Shown here in pieces: positions 48,998 to 58,301 of a DNA stretch of 60,362 bases (position 1 is its first letter; each line of letters starts with the position of its first letter). Under the pieces are notes generated by a model. It did not search any database and was not told the origin of the DNA. It was given only the letters and a program-made list of their open reading frames with translations. The position numbers and the translations under genes were made by a program. Origin of the DNA: Streptomyces sp. A0642 (GTDB lineage Bacteria > Actinomycetota > Actinomycetes > Streptomycetales > Streptomycetaceae); contig NZ_SSBL01000036.1 of NCBI RefSeq assembly GCF_004795105.1, forward strand, positions 1 to 60,362, written 5' to 3'.

Positions 48998-49864
48998 ATG
49001 AGTCACGACGACGGCTACGGCAACGACTCGGGGCGTACCGGCGACGGCGGCTACAGCACCCTCGGCGGCACCCGCCAGACCCGCACCCGCCTCCCCGACG
49101 GCGAGGGCGGCGACGGCTACGGCCCCCGCCGCCCGGCCCGCAGCTCGCGCTCACTGATCACGGTGGTGGGCGTGATCGTCCTGCTGCTCGCAGCGATCGC
49201 GTTCGCCAACATGGGCGGCGGGGACGGGGACGGCGGGAAGGGTGCGTCGGGGGGCAACGGCAAGAAGGCGGACGCGGCGCCGACTGCGGCGACGGGGACG
49301 AAGCCGGTGACGGGGACGAACGGGCAGATTCCCTCGGGGTTCGCGCACGATGAGCAGGGGGCGCAGAGTGCGGCGTCCAACTTCGCGGTGGCGCTTGGCT
49401 CTGCAGACATGTTCAACCCGACGTCGCGTCAGACGATCGTGCAGTCCACGCACGACCCGTCTGTCGTCGACAAGCTGGTCACTGATCTGAACACCGCCTA
49501 CTCCCCCGGGTTCCTCAAGAACGTCGGCCTGAACGAGGACGGCAGTGCACCAGCCGGTCTGACGTTTGTCTCCCGGACGGTTCCGGTGGGCACGAAGGTG
49601 ATCGACCACAACGGAGACGCGGCAACCGTCGAGGTCTGGTGCACCGGCCTCGTAGGCATGGCCGGACAAGGGTCCACGAAGCCCGTCACCGAGACTTGGT
49701 TCACCATCTCGGAGAAGCTCAAGTGGGTCGGTAATGACTGGAAGATCGAGTCGTCCAGCCAGACGCAGGGACCTACCCCCGTCAGTGGTGACAATCGGGC
49801 TTCGTCTGCCGATGAAATCGCCGGCGCGGTCGAGGGATACGGAGGCTTCGTCTATGCCCGCTAA
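48998..49864 (+). CDS. cmdE: Bitopic protein with VirB8-like domain, cmdE
   Basis: 288 residues. A cytoplasmic Gly-rich N-terminus (1-48), one membrane helix (about 50-68), a Gly/Lys/Ala-rich linker, then an extracytoplasmic domain (about 110-270) of NTF2-like alpha+beta type, comparable with VirB8 or TcpC: 'AQSAASNFAVALGSADMFN', then strands 'GLTFVSRTVPVG' and 'AATVEVWCTGLVG', ending 'WKIESSS'. It overlaps the next gene by 11 bp. The cmdE position in S. coelicolor is recalled (SCO4130). Confidence 0.72.
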   Translation: MSHDDGYGNDSGRTGDGGYSTLGGTRQTRTRLPDGEGGDGYGPRRPARSSRSLITVVGVIVLLLAAIAFANMGGGDGDGGKGASGGNGKKADAAPTAATGTKPVTGTNGQIPSGFAHDEQGAQSAASNFAVALGSADMFNPTSRQTIVQSTHDPSVVDKLVTDLNTAYSPGFLKNVGLNEDGSAPAGLTFVSRTVPVGTKVIDHNGDAATVEVWCTGLVGMAGQGSTKPVTETWFTISEKLKWVGNDWKIESSSQTQGPTPVSGDNRASSADEIAGAVEGYGGFVYAR

Positions 49865-51212
49865 CCGCCGCCCCGCCGCCCGTGCCCTGACCGCACTGGG
49901 CAGTCTGCCCGCCATGGTGATCTTGCTTGCCTCACAAGCCGCTGCAGCCCCGTCGCCTTCACCCTCGCCGTCGCCGACCAAGGGAAATGAGGCGTGCGAT
50001 CTGATCGTGGGTCTCGCCAAGGACTACTGCGAAGGCGACCCCGCCCCCAAGTCCGACCTCCCCGACAGCGTCGACCCCGCCCTGGACCCCCTCACCTCCC
50101 TCGGCCGTGGCTGCGCCGACGCCGCGGCCTGGATCGTGGGCAAGCTCAGTGAGGCCGTCAAAAGCACCGCCAACGTCGACTTCACCAACACCCGCTTCCT
50201 CCAGCAGTACGCGATCGTCTTCGCCGCCTCCACCGTGCTGACGCTCGTCCTGTGGCTGCTCGCCGTCGCCAAGCGGGCGATCCGTGGCGTGCCGCTCACC
50301 ACCGCGATCTCCGAGGCCATCGGGTTCCTGTGGCTCACCGTGCTCGCGTCCGCGTTCACGCCGCTGATCCTCTACACGATCGTCTCGGCCACCGACGGCG
50401 TCACCGAGGTCATCTCGTCGTCCTCCGGCGGGCAGACCGACGTCTTCTTCGGGTCGTTCGCCGAGGCGCTCAAGAAGGACGCCGACATCGGCGGCGGACC
50501 GATCATGCTGATCGTCGTCTCGCTCGTGTCGATCCTCGCCGCAGGCATCCTCTGGCTGGAGCTCGTGATCCGCGCCGCCCTGCTCTACGTCGGCGCCCTC
50601 CTCGGAACCGCCGTGTACGCCGGGCTCGTCGACAAGAACATGTGGGGCCACGTACGCCGCTGGGCGGGCATCATGATCGCCGTGATCATGGTGAAGCCCG
50701 TCATCGTCATCGTGCTCGGGCTGGCCGGCGCGCTGTCCTCGGACGACGGGCCCGACGCGTTCTCGGCCGTCGTGTCGGGGCTGGCGATCATCCTCCTCGC
50801 CATCTTCGCCTCCGGCATGATCTACCGCTTCGTCCCCGGTTTCGGCGACGAGATCCAGGGCGCCCGCACCAACCGCAAGCAGGCCACCGACGGCTCCCAG
50901 GCCGCCGCGATGATCAGCTCGCCGGCCGCTCTCGTCTCACAGGGCATCAAGACCCACAGCAGCCGCGGCGGCGGCCAGGACGGCGGCGGCAACAGCGGCG
51001 GCGGACGGCCCTCCAACCCGGTCAGCGGCGGAGTCGCCGCGCACAGCTCCCGCACCTCCGGGAGCGGGGTCGGCGGCGGATCTGTCCCCTCCGCCGCACC
51101 TCCGCCCCGCAGCGGTTCGGGCCCCACGTCCGGCACCCCGCACGGCAGCCGGGGCTCACGCGGCGGATCAGGCAGTTCAGGTAACAAGAGCACAGGAGGT
51201 GGCGGCCGTTGA
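49854..51212 (+). CDS. cmdD: Polytopic membrane protein, cmdD (VirB6-like)
   Basis: 452 residues from ATG 49854 with GGAGG upstream, inside the cmdE end. A signal peptide (1-32) precedes a Pro/Ser stretch, two Cys-containing loops (DYCEGDP, GRGCAD), and six or seven membrane helices between about 115 and 325 ('LLYVGALLGTAVYAG', 'GIMIAVIMVKPVIVIVLGLAG' by ends G-I-M and A-G). The C-terminal 110 residues are Gly/Ser-rich and disordered. Size and topology fit VirB6/TrbL-type channel proteins or TcpH. Confidence 0.75.
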   Translation: MPANRRPAARALTALGSLPAMVILLASQAAAAPSPSPSPSPTKGNEACDLIVGLAKDYCEGDPAPKSDLPDSVDPALDPLTSLGRGCADAAAWIVGKLSEAVKSTANVDFTNTRFLQQYAIVFAASTVLTLVLWLLAVAKRAIRGVPLTTAISEAIGFLWLTVLASAFTPLILYTIVSATDGVTEVISSSSGGQTDVFFGSFAEALKKDADIGGGPIMLIVVSLVSILAAGILWLELVIRAALLYVGALLGTAVYAGLVDKNMWGHVRRWAGIMIAVIMVKPVIVIVLGLAGALSSDDGPDAFSAVVSGLAIILLAIFASGMIYRFVPGFGDEIQGARTNRKQATDGSQAAAMISSPAALVSQGIKTHSSRGGGQDGGGNSGGGRPSNPVSGGVAAHSSRTSGSGVGGGSVPSAAPPPRSGSGPTSGTPHGSRGSRGGSGSSGNKSTGGGGR

Positions 51213-52759
51213 GCACGCAGTCCCATCCGATCGCGCCCCGCCGTACGTATCTCATCGGCCGCGCCCGGCCGAACGCGATCGTCGGCAAGAACCGCGAGAC
51301 GGGCGAGATCGCCCTGATCATCGGCGGCGCGTTCCTCGGCATGATGAGCGGGCTGCTCGTCCCGGTCCTCTCCCTGCGGATCGTGCTGCTCACCGGCTTC
51401 CCGCTGCTCGCGCTGGCGATCGTCTACGTCCCGTACAAGCACCGCACGTTCTACAAATGGTTCGAGATCAACCGCAGCTTCAAGCGCACCCTGCGCCGCG
51501 GCACGACCTACCGCTCCGCCGCCATGGAGGCGGGCGTCAGCGCCGACGGGCGGGAGGTCGAGATCGGACCGCCCCCCGGCATCGGCCGGATCAACTGGCT
51601 GGCCGCCCCCTTCGGACCCGACGAGATCGCCGTACTGCTGCACGCCGACCGCCGCACGGTCACCGCGGCCATCGAGATCGAGGGACCCGGCGTCGGGCTG
51701 CGCGACAGCGAGGACCAGGAAGCACTCGTCGACCGTTTCGGCACCCTGCTCAAGCACGTGGCCAACGGCGACGGCTTCGTCACCCGCATCCAGATGCTGG
51801 CCCGCACCCTGCCCGCCGACCCGGACGCCCACGCCAAGGACGTCGCCCAGCGCGGCGACAAGACCTCCCCGGGCTGGCTGCAGGAGTCGTACGAACAGCT
51901 CCAGTCCATGGTCTCCACCTCCAGCGAGCAGCACCGCGCCTACCTCGTCGCCTGCATGCACTTCACCCGCGAGCTCGCCGCCGAGGCCAACGCCATGGCC
52001 CGTGCCGCCCGCCCGCACGCCGGCCGCAAGCTCGACCGGGACGCCGGACTCGCCGTCGTCATGGCGCGCGAGCTCACCGACATCTGCGCCCGTCTCGCCG
52101 AAGCCGACATCCGGGTCCGCCAGCCGCTCGGGCAGAGCCGCCTGGCCTCCCTCGTCCATTCGATGTACGACCCCGACCACCCCATCGACCACATCCAGGC
52201 CATGACGAAGCGCAACGCCTGGCCGGCCGAACTCGACGCCGTCGAGCCCACGTTCCTCCAGGCCAAGACCCGCGAATCGTCCACCCGCGCACCCTGGTGC
52301 CACTCCACGGCCTGGGTGAAGGAATGGCCGATGACGCCCGTCGGCGTCAACTTCCTCGCCCCCCTTCTCGTCCACACCCCCGACGTGATCCGCACGGTCG
52401 CCGTCACCATGGACCTCGAACCCACCGAGATCGCCATCGAGCGGATGCTCACCGAGAAGACCAACGACGAGGCCGAGGCCAGCCGTCAGGCCAAGATGAA
52501 CCGCACCGTCGACCCCCGCGACATCGCCGCCCACGGCCGGCTCGACCAGCGGGGTGAAGATCTCGCGAGCGGCGCGGCCGGAGTCAACCTCGTGGGGTAC
52601 ATCACCGTGTCCTCGCGTTCACCCGAGGCCCTCGCCCGCGACAAGCGGACGATCCGGGCCTCCGCCGGAAAGTCCTACCTGAAGCTGGAATGGTGCGACC
52701 GCGAGCACCACCGCGCCTTCGTGAACACCCTGCCGTTCGCCACCGGCATCCGCCGCTAG
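51209..52759 (+). CDS. cmdC: VirB3 + VirB4 N-terminal domain protein, cmdC (SCO6880-like)
   Basis: 516 residues from a TTG (51209) that overlaps the cmdD stop, with AGGAGG upstream. Two membrane helices at about 33-75 (VirB3/PrgI-like) are followed by an about 430-residue cytoplasmic part without a Walker motif that resembles the VirB4 N-terminal domain, ending 'HHRAFVNTLPFATGIRR'. In VirB4 this segment leads straight into the ATPase, here encoded by the next gene. 'SCO6880 family' is the name recalled for such proteins. It probably anchors the ATPase to the membrane. Confidence 0.8.
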   Translation: MSTQSHPIAPRRTYLIGRARPNAIVGKNRETGEIALIIGGAFLGMMSGLLVPVLSLRIVLLTGFPLLALAIVYVPYKHRTFYKWFEINRSFKRTLRRGTTYRSAAMEAGVSADGREVEIGPPPGIGRINWLAAPFGPDEIAVLLHADRRTVTAAIEIEGPGVGLRDSEDQEALVDRFGTLLKHVANGDGFVTRIQMLARTLPADPDAHAKDVAQRGDKTSPGWLQESYEQLQSMVSTSSEQHRAYLVACMHFTRELAAEANAMARAARPHAGRKLDRDAGLAVVMARELTDICARLAEADIRVRQPLGQSRLASLVHSMYDPDHPIDHIQAMTKRNAWPAELDAVEPTFLQAKTRESSTRAPWCHSTAWVKEWPMTPVGVNFLAPLLVHTPDVIRTVAVTMDLEPTEIAIERMLTEKTNDEAEASRQAKMNRTVDPRDIAAHGRLDQRGEDLASGAAGVNLVGYITVSSRSPEALARDKRTIRASAGKSYLKLEWCDREHHRAFVNTLPFATGIRR

Positions 52760-52802
52760 CCGCCACACGACCGAGAGAGACGAAAGGGAGGTCGGTCACG
52801 CC

Positions 52803-54221
52803 ATGCGAGATCCGCTGTCCGCGTTGTCGGACGCCTTCACCGCCTTCCTCTTCGGGAAGGTGGAGACGACCCGGCTGCCCGTCCGCACCTCGACCGGACA
52901 GGCCCAGGCGGTCTACCTGCCCACCGCCGCCCCCGGCCTCGGCGACTCCGGCGTGATCATCGGCCGCGAGGTGTACTCCGGCAAGGGCTACATCTACGAC
53001 CCCTTCCAGCTGTACGGACAGCAGCTCCCCGCCCCGCACTGGCTGGTGCTCGGGGAGTCCGGCAACGGCAAGTCCGCGCTGGAGAAGACGTACGTGCTGC
53101 GCCAGCTCCGCTTCCGCGACCGCCAGGTCGTCGTCCTGGACGCCCAGGGCGAGGACGGCGTCGGCGAATGGAACCTCATCGCCCAGGAACTGGGCCTGAC
53201 CCCCATTCGCCTCGACCCCACCTCCGCGCTCAACGGCGGCATCCGCCTCAACCCGCTCGACCCCGCGATCACCACCACCGGGCAGCTCGCCCTGCTGCGC
53301 ACCATCATCGAAGTCGCCATGGGCCACGGCCTCGACGAGCGGTCCGGCTTCGCCCTCAAGGTCGCGCACGCCTATGTGAACGAGACGACGACCGACCGCC
53401 AGCCCGTGCTGATGGACATCGTCGACCAGCTGCGCCACCCGGAACCGGAATCCGCCGAGGCGATGAACGTCGACATAGACGACGTACGGGCCTGGGGCCT
53501 GGACGTCGCCCTCGTCCTGGACCGGCTCGTCGACGGCGACCTGCGCGGCATGTTCGACGGACCGACGTCCGTCGGCATCGACCTCGACGCCCCGCTGATC
53601 GTCTTCGACCTCTCGCACATCGACCGCAACTCCATCGCCATGCCGATCCTCATGGCGATCGTCGGCGTCTGGCTGGAGCACACCTGGATCAGGCCCGACC
53701 GGAAGAAGCGCATCTTCCTGGTCGAGGAGGCCTGGCACATCATCAACTCGCCCTTCGTCGCCCAGCTCTTCCAGCGCCTGCTGAAGTTCGGACGACGACT
53801 CGGCCTCTCGTTCGTCGCCGTCGTCCACCACCTCAGCGACGTGGTCGACGGAGCCGCGGCACGGGAAGCCGCGGCCATCCTGAAGATGGCCTCGACCCGC
53901 ACGATCTACGCCCAGAAGGCCGACGAGGCGAGAGCCACGGGCCGGGTGCTCGGCCTGCCCCGATGGGCGGTCGAGATCATCCCCACGCTCACCCCCGGCA
54001 TCGCCGTCTGGGATGTCAACGGCAACGTGCAGGTCGTCAAACACCTGATCACCGAGGCCGAACGCCCCCTCGTCTTCACCGACCGCGCCATGACCGAGTC
54101 CTCCGCCGTCGATCTCCTCCCGGAGGACGTACGCGCCGCCGAACTGGAGGCGGAGCAACGCGCGGCACGCATCGAGAACCAGCAACGGCTGAACGAGTCG
54201 TCCGAGTCAACGGTGGCATGA
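52803..54221 (+). CDS. cmdB: VirB4/TraC-type ATPase, cmdB
   Basis: 472 residues, ribosome site GGGAGG. Walker A at about 83-90 (GESGNGKS), Walker B at about 303-309 (IFLVEEAWH, with the conserved E-E), then 'RRLGLSFVAVVHHLSDV' motif 3 and 'STRTIYAQKADEARATGR' near the end. It is a VirB4 C-terminal ATPase lacking its own N-terminal domain, which cmdC supplies. S. coelicolor cmdB is reported as an AAA ATPase needed for sporulation septation and chromosome distribution. Hexameric ATPase inferred. Confidence 0.88.
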   Translation: MRDPLSALSDAFTAFLFGKVETTRLPVRTSTGQAQAVYLPTAAPGLGDSGVIIGREVYSGKGYIYDPFQLYGQQLPAPHWLVLGESGNGKSALEKTYVLRQLRFRDRQVVVLDAQGEDGVGEWNLIAQELGLTPIRLDPTSALNGGIRLNPLDPAITTTGQLALLRTIIEVAMGHGLDERSGFALKVAHAYVNETTTDRQPVLMDIVDQLRHPEPESAEAMNVDIDDVRAWGLDVALVLDRLVDGDLRGMFDGPTSVGIDLDAPLIVFDLSHIDRNSIAMPILMAIVGVWLEHTWIRPDRKKRIFLVEEAWHIINSPFVAQLFQRLLKFGRRLGLSFVAVVHHLSDVVDGAAAREAAAILKMASTRTIYAQKADEARATGRVLGLPRWAVEIIPTLTPGIAVWDVNGNVQVVKHLITEAERPLVFTDRAMTESSAVDLLPEDVRAAELEAEQRAARIENQQRLNESSESTVA

Positions 54222-54222
54222 C

Positions 54223-55776
54223 ATGACGGGTGCGGGACGCGGCGACGTGCGCGGCGGGGGCAACAGCGGCGGCATCCCGGACGGGCTGCTGATCGGGCTG
54301 CTGCTCTTCCTGCTCGGGCTGACGCTGCTGGCCTGGACCGCCACCGGTCTCGCCGGCCTCCTCGCCCACGGCGGCTGGCCCGAAGGCGTCACCCTCGCCG
54401 AGACCCCGCCCGCCATGCGCCGGCTGGTGGAAGCCCCGCACGACCTGCAGGCCGCCTGGCCGGCCACCCCCGCCGGCGAGCTCTCCGGGTACGGGCTGTT
54501 CTGGGGCCTGTTCATCGGCGAACTGATGGTCCTGGTGGTACTGACGGTGTTCGTGATGGGCGTGATCGCCCGCTGGCGAGGCGTACGGGCCCGGCAACGC
54601 GCCGACGCCCGGCTGGAGCAGCCGAGCGGGCCCCCGCAGGAGTACGGGGACGAGGCGCGGGGCCCCCGCCAGGAGCCCATGCCCTCCCCGTCCGTCACCG
54701 AGCGGGCCGCCCCGGCGGAACCGGCCCAGACCCGGTCGGCCCCCGTCCGCTCGGATCCCCCGGCTGACGCGACCCGGGCCCTGGCAGCCCCCGCGCCCGT
54801 GGACGCCCCGGCTCCGCTCCCGCCCGTCGTCCCCTCCCCCCGTACCCCCCTCGTCGTCTACGGCCCCGCGGCCACCCGCCGGCCCACCGCAGTCCAGGCC
54901 ATCCGCGAGGCGGACGGGCCGGTACTCGTCGTCACCTCCGACCCCAGCGTCTGGGCCGAGACCAAGGACGCCCGGGCCAAGCTCGGCCCGGTCCTCGTCT
55001 ACGACCCCGGCCACCTCTGCGACACCCCGGCCCGGCTCCACTGGTCCCCCACCACCGGCTGCGAACAGCCCGACCGCGCGGCCGCCCGCTCCGCCGCGCT
55101 CCTCGCCCCCGTACGCCCGCAGTCCCGCATCGACGCGGCGACGGCCGACACCGCCGAGACCCTCCTCCAGTGCTGGCTGCACGCCGCCGCCATCGACGGC
55201 CGCCCCTTCCGCCAGGTCCACCGCTGGGCCCTCGGCGGCAGCGCCCATGAACCGGTACGCCTGCTCCGCACCCACCCCAAGGCGGCCGCCGGCCTCGCCG
55301 GACTACTGGAATCCGCCCTCACCGCGCACCCCGAACGCCGCGAAATGGCCCAGGAACTGACGGTCCGGGCGTTCGGCGCCCTGTCCTCCGTCCACATCCG
55401 GGAGGCCTGCACACCGAACCGCGCCGACGCGCTCGCGCTGGAATCCTTCACAGCCGAAGGGGGCAGCCTCTACGTGGTCGGCGAACCCATCGAGAACCCG
55501 CGCTCCGGCCCCGGGGCGATGCCCCTGCTCACCGCACTCGCCTCGGACGTGGCCGAGCACGGCCGCCGCATGGCCGCACGGTCACCCGACGGCCGGCTCG
55601 ACCCGCCCCTGACACTCGTCCTCGACGACATCGCGGCCGTGGCCCCGATGCCCCGGCTGCCGGAGCTCCTGGCGACCGGCGAGGAACAGGGCCTGCCGAC
55701 CGTCGCCCTGCTCCGCTCCCCCGAGCAGGCCCGCGCCCGCTGGACCCAGCAGCTCCAGACCCCGACAACGTTCTGA
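54223..55776 (+). CDS. cmdA: VirD4/TraG-like coupling-protein homolog with lost P-loop, cmdA
   Basis: 517 residues. Membrane helices at about 20-47 and 89-115 flank a small extracytoplasmic loop, as in type IV coupling proteins. A disordered Pro/Ala stretch (120-205) leads to a RecA-like domain whose P-loop position reads GPAATRRPT (about 213) with no G-K-S/T. The VirD4-like 'VLVVTSDPSVWAETKDARAKLGPVLVYDP' (by ends V-L-V and Y-D-P) follows. Walker B-like 'LVLDDIAAVAP' remains near 466. ATP hydrolysis is therefore unlikely. It probably acts as a structural partner of the VirB4 pair. Confidence 0.8.
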   Translation: MTGAGRGDVRGGGNSGGIPDGLLIGLLLFLLGLTLLAWTATGLAGLLAHGGWPEGVTLAETPPAMRRLVEAPHDLQAAWPATPAGELSGYGLFWGLFIGELMVLVVLTVFVMGVIARWRGVRARQRADARLEQPSGPPQEYGDEARGPRQEPMPSPSVTERAAPAEPAQTRSAPVRSDPPADATRALAAPAPVDAPAPLPPVVPSPRTPLVVYGPAATRRPTAVQAIREADGPVLVVTSDPSVWAETKDARAKLGPVLVYDPGHLCDTPARLHWSPTTGCEQPDRAAARSAALLAPVRPQSRIDAATADTAETLLQCWLHAAAIDGRPFRQVHRWALGGSAHEPVRLLRTHPKAAAGLAGLLESALTAHPERREMAQELTVRAFGALSSVHIREACTPNRADALALESFTAEGGSLYVVGEPIENPRSGPGAMPLLTALASDVAEHGRRMAARSPDGRLDPPLTLVLDDIAAVAPMPRLPELLATGEEQGLPTVALLRSPEQARARWTQQLQTPTTF

Positions 55777-55836
55777 CCGCCGCCTGCCGAGGCCGTCCCC
55801 GCAAGGCCCGGCGGCCGCCCGTACACCGACCCGGCG

Positions 55837-56394
55837 CTACGGGCGCGCCACCGCGTACTCCAGTTCCCTGGCCGTCGGATCGCCCGGCATCGGCACGCTC
55901 TCCCCGGTCGGCACGAACCCGATCCGCCGGTAGACGGCCGCGGCCCGCGGATTGTCCTCGTGCACATACAGCCGTACGCGCTCGATCAACGGCTCACCCA
56001 GCGACCACGCCCAGTCCAACCCGGCCCGGAACAGTTCCTCCGCCAGCCCCTTGCCCCGCTCCTCGGGCCGTACGAACACCGCGACGACATGCGCCTGCGG
56101 CACCGCCGCCGCCTCACCGAACCGCACCTCGTCCTCCGGCCGCTCGACCAGCACGGTCACCGTGCCCGCCCAGCCACCGTCGGGCGCCTCGGCGACGAAC
56201 TGCCGCACCCGGCCCTCGCCTTCCTCCGACGCACCGGCCGTCCGCTCCCGCCAGAAGTCGTCGGACCGCTCCAGGGCCTGCCCGTACGTCTCCAGGAACG
56301 CCACCGGAGCGGCCGGATCCCGCAACGCCGCCAGCCTGAGTTCCTTCGCCGACCGCCACTCGCCGGCCCGCACGGCCCGTATCACGTAGTCCAT
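55837..56394 (-). CDS. GNAT acetyltransferase
   Basis: 185 residues from ATG 56394 (GGTGG upstream); longer starts have no such site. 'AHVVAVFVRPEERGKGLAEELFRAGLDWA' (by ends A-H-V and D-W-A) is the acetyl-CoA-binding R/Q-x-x-G-x-G/A loop; 'VHEDNPRAAAVYRRIGFVPTGE' follows. Substrate unknown. Separate from the cmd operon and convergent to it. Confidence 0.87.
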   Translation of the reverse strand: MDYVIRAVRAGEWRSAKELRLAALRDPAAPVAFLETYGQALERSDDFWRERTAGASEEGEGRVRQFVAEAPDGGWAGTVTVLVERPEDEVRFGEAAAVPQAHVVAVFVRPEERGKGLAEELFRAGLDWAWSLGEPLIERVRLYVHEDNPRAAAVYRRIGFVPTGESVPMPGDPTARELEYAVARP

Positions 56395-56549
56395 GCCACC
56401 GATCCTGACCTGCGCCCCCGCCCCCGCGCAATCGCATTCGGGACCGGAAGTCCCGGCGTACGCGGCGTCGTACCCCGGTACTACGCCCGCCGCCACGTCC
56501 CGCCCCCGGTCGGACGCCCGACCGCCGCCCGCTCCGTAGCGTCGACCGC

Positions 56550-57482
56550 ATGATCAGGGCATACGAACTCACCAAACGCTACGGCCACACCACCGTCGTC
56601 CAGGACCTCGACTTCACGGTCCGCCCCGGCACCGTCACCGGCTTCCTCGGCCCGAACGGCGCCGGCAAATCGACCACCATGCGCATGCTCCTCGGCCTGG
56701 ACGCCCCCACCCGCGGCCGCTCCACGGTCGGCGGACGCGCGTACGCCACCCACAGCGCGCCCCTCACCGAGGTCGGCGCCTTGCTGGAGGCCCGCTCCGT
56801 CCACCCCGGCCGCACCGCCTTCCACCACCTGATGGCGCTCGCCCACACCCACGGCATCCCGCGCAGCCGCGTCGAGCACGTCCTCGACCTGGCCGGGCTC
56901 ACCGCCGTAGCCGGAAAACGGGTCAAGGGCTTCTCCCTCGGCATGGGCCAGCGGCTCGGCATCGCCGCGGCCCTGCTCGGAGACCCCGCCACCCTGATCC
57001 TCGACGAGCCGGTCAACGGCCTCGACCCGGAAGGCGTGCTCTGGATCCGCAACCTGCTGAAATCCCTCGCGGCCCAGGGCCGCACGGTCTTCGTCTCCTC
57101 CCACCTGATGAGCGAAATGGCCGTCACCGCCGAGCACCTGGTCATCATCGGACGCGGCCGGCTCCTCGCCGACACGACGGTCGCGGACTTCGTCACCAGG
57201 GCAGGAGGCGGCGCGGTCAAGGTCGTCACCCCCCAGTCGTCCGCCCTGCGCGACCTCCTGCGCGGCCCCGGCATCGACATCTCGGGCGCGCACGACCGGG
57301 AGGCGTTGGAGATCCGCGGCACGGACTCCGCCCACATCGGACGCGTAGCCGCCGCCCACGCCATCCCGCTGTACGAACTCACCCCGCTCGCGGCCTCGCT
57401 GGAGCAGGCCTTCATGGACCTCACCCAGGACTCGGTCGAGTACCGGGTCGCCGCCCACCAACCGGCCGGAGCCGCCGCATGA
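56550..57482 (+). CDS. ABC transporter ATP-binding protein
   Basis: 310 residues. Walker A GPNGAGKST, signature 'FSLGMGQRLGIA', Walker B 'LILDEPVNGLDPEG', switch His in 'FVSSHLMSE'. This is the multidrug/lantibiotic-export (DrrA-like) subfamily. ATG at 56550 follows TAGCGT (56537-56542) by 7 nt (leaderless). Stop overlaps the permease start (ATGA). Confidence 0.93.
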   Translation: MIRAYELTKRYGHTTVVQDLDFTVRPGTVTGFLGPNGAGKSTTMRMLLGLDAPTRGRSTVGGRAYATHSAPLTEVGALLEARSVHPGRTAFHHLMALAHTHGIPRSRVEHVLDLAGLTAVAGKRVKGFSLGMGQRLGIAAALLGDPATLILDEPVNGLDPEGVLWIRNLLKSLAAQGRTVFVSSHLMSEMAVTAEHLVIIGRGRLLADTTVADFVTRAGGGAVKVVTPQSSALRDLLRGPGIDISGAHDREALEIRGTDSAHIGRVAAAHAIPLYELTPLAASLEQAFMDLTQDSVEYRVAAHQPAGAAA

Positions 57483-58270
57483 CCACCACGACACCCACCC
57501 CGCACCCCTACCGCGTCACCCCGGCCCGGGTGCTGCGCTCCGAGTGGCACAAGCTCCGCACCCTGCGCTCCAGCTGGATCACCCTGGGCTCCGCCGCCGC
57601 GCTGATCCTCGCCGTCGGCATCGTCATGGGCACCACCTACACGTCCGACGGCGGCGACTCGGACGTCGACACCGTCGTCCTGGTCCTCTACGGCACCACC
57701 CTCGGCACGCTCTGCACGGTGGTCCTGGGCATCCTCGTCACGGCGGGCGAGTACTCCACGGGCCTGATCCGTGCGTCGCTGACCGCGGTCCCGCAACGCC
57801 TGCCGGTCCTGTGGGCCAAGGCAGCCGTCTTCGCCACCACCGTTCTCGGCGTCCTGCTGACCGCCTCGCTCCTCACGTTCACCGTCGCGCAGTTCTTCCT
57901 CCACGACACGGACCAGGCCGCCTCCCTCACCGACCCGGGCATCCTCCGGGCGGTGGCGGGCAACGCCGTCGGAGCCACCCTCCTCAGCCTCGTCGCCCTC
58001 GGTCTCGGCGCCCTGCTCCGCTCGGTCCCGGGTGCGATCGGCGCCTTCATCGGAGGCGTCATGGTCCTGCCGGAGGTGCTCACCATGCTCCCGTACAACA
58101 CCGTCGAGACCGCCGTCCGCTACTTCCCCACCCAGGCGGCGGGCGTGCTGGGTTCCGCGACACCGCTCCCCGACGCCGCCTCCACCGGCGGGGCCCTGAT
58201 CGCCCTCGTCCTGTGGGCGGCCGCCACACTGATCGCCGCGGCCGCGCTCCTGCGACGCCGCGACGCATGA
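57479..58270 (+). CDS. ABC-2 type transporter permease
   Basis: 263 residues with six membrane helices (about 33-50, 70-92, 115-135, 160-180, 190-207, 235-255). Partner of the preceding ATPase; the pair forms an exporter, probably for a small antimicrobial or lipid. It is followed 31 bp later by a two-component system that may sense the substrate. Confidence 0.88.
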   Translation: MTTTTPTPHPYRVTPARVLRSEWHKLRTLRSSWITLGSAAALILAVGIVMGTTYTSDGGDSDVDTVVLVLYGTTLGTLCTVVLGILVTAGEYSTGLIRASLTAVPQRLPVLWAKAAVFATTVLGVLLTASLLTFTVAQFFLHDTDQAASLTDPGILRAVAGNAVGATLLSLVALGLGALLRSVPGAIGAFIGGVMVLPEVLTMLPYNTVETAVRYFPTQAAGVLGSATPLPDAASTGGALIALVLWAAATLIAAAALLRRRDA

Positions 58271-58301
58271 CGCACCCGGGACCGCACGCGAGGATGGGCG
58301 A

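Noticed and set aside
48507..55776. The cmd genes as part of an integrative conjugative element
   Set aside because: No relaxase, integrase, replication gene, attachment repeats or tRNA edge; the cluster is a conserved core locus in streptomycetes as recalled.
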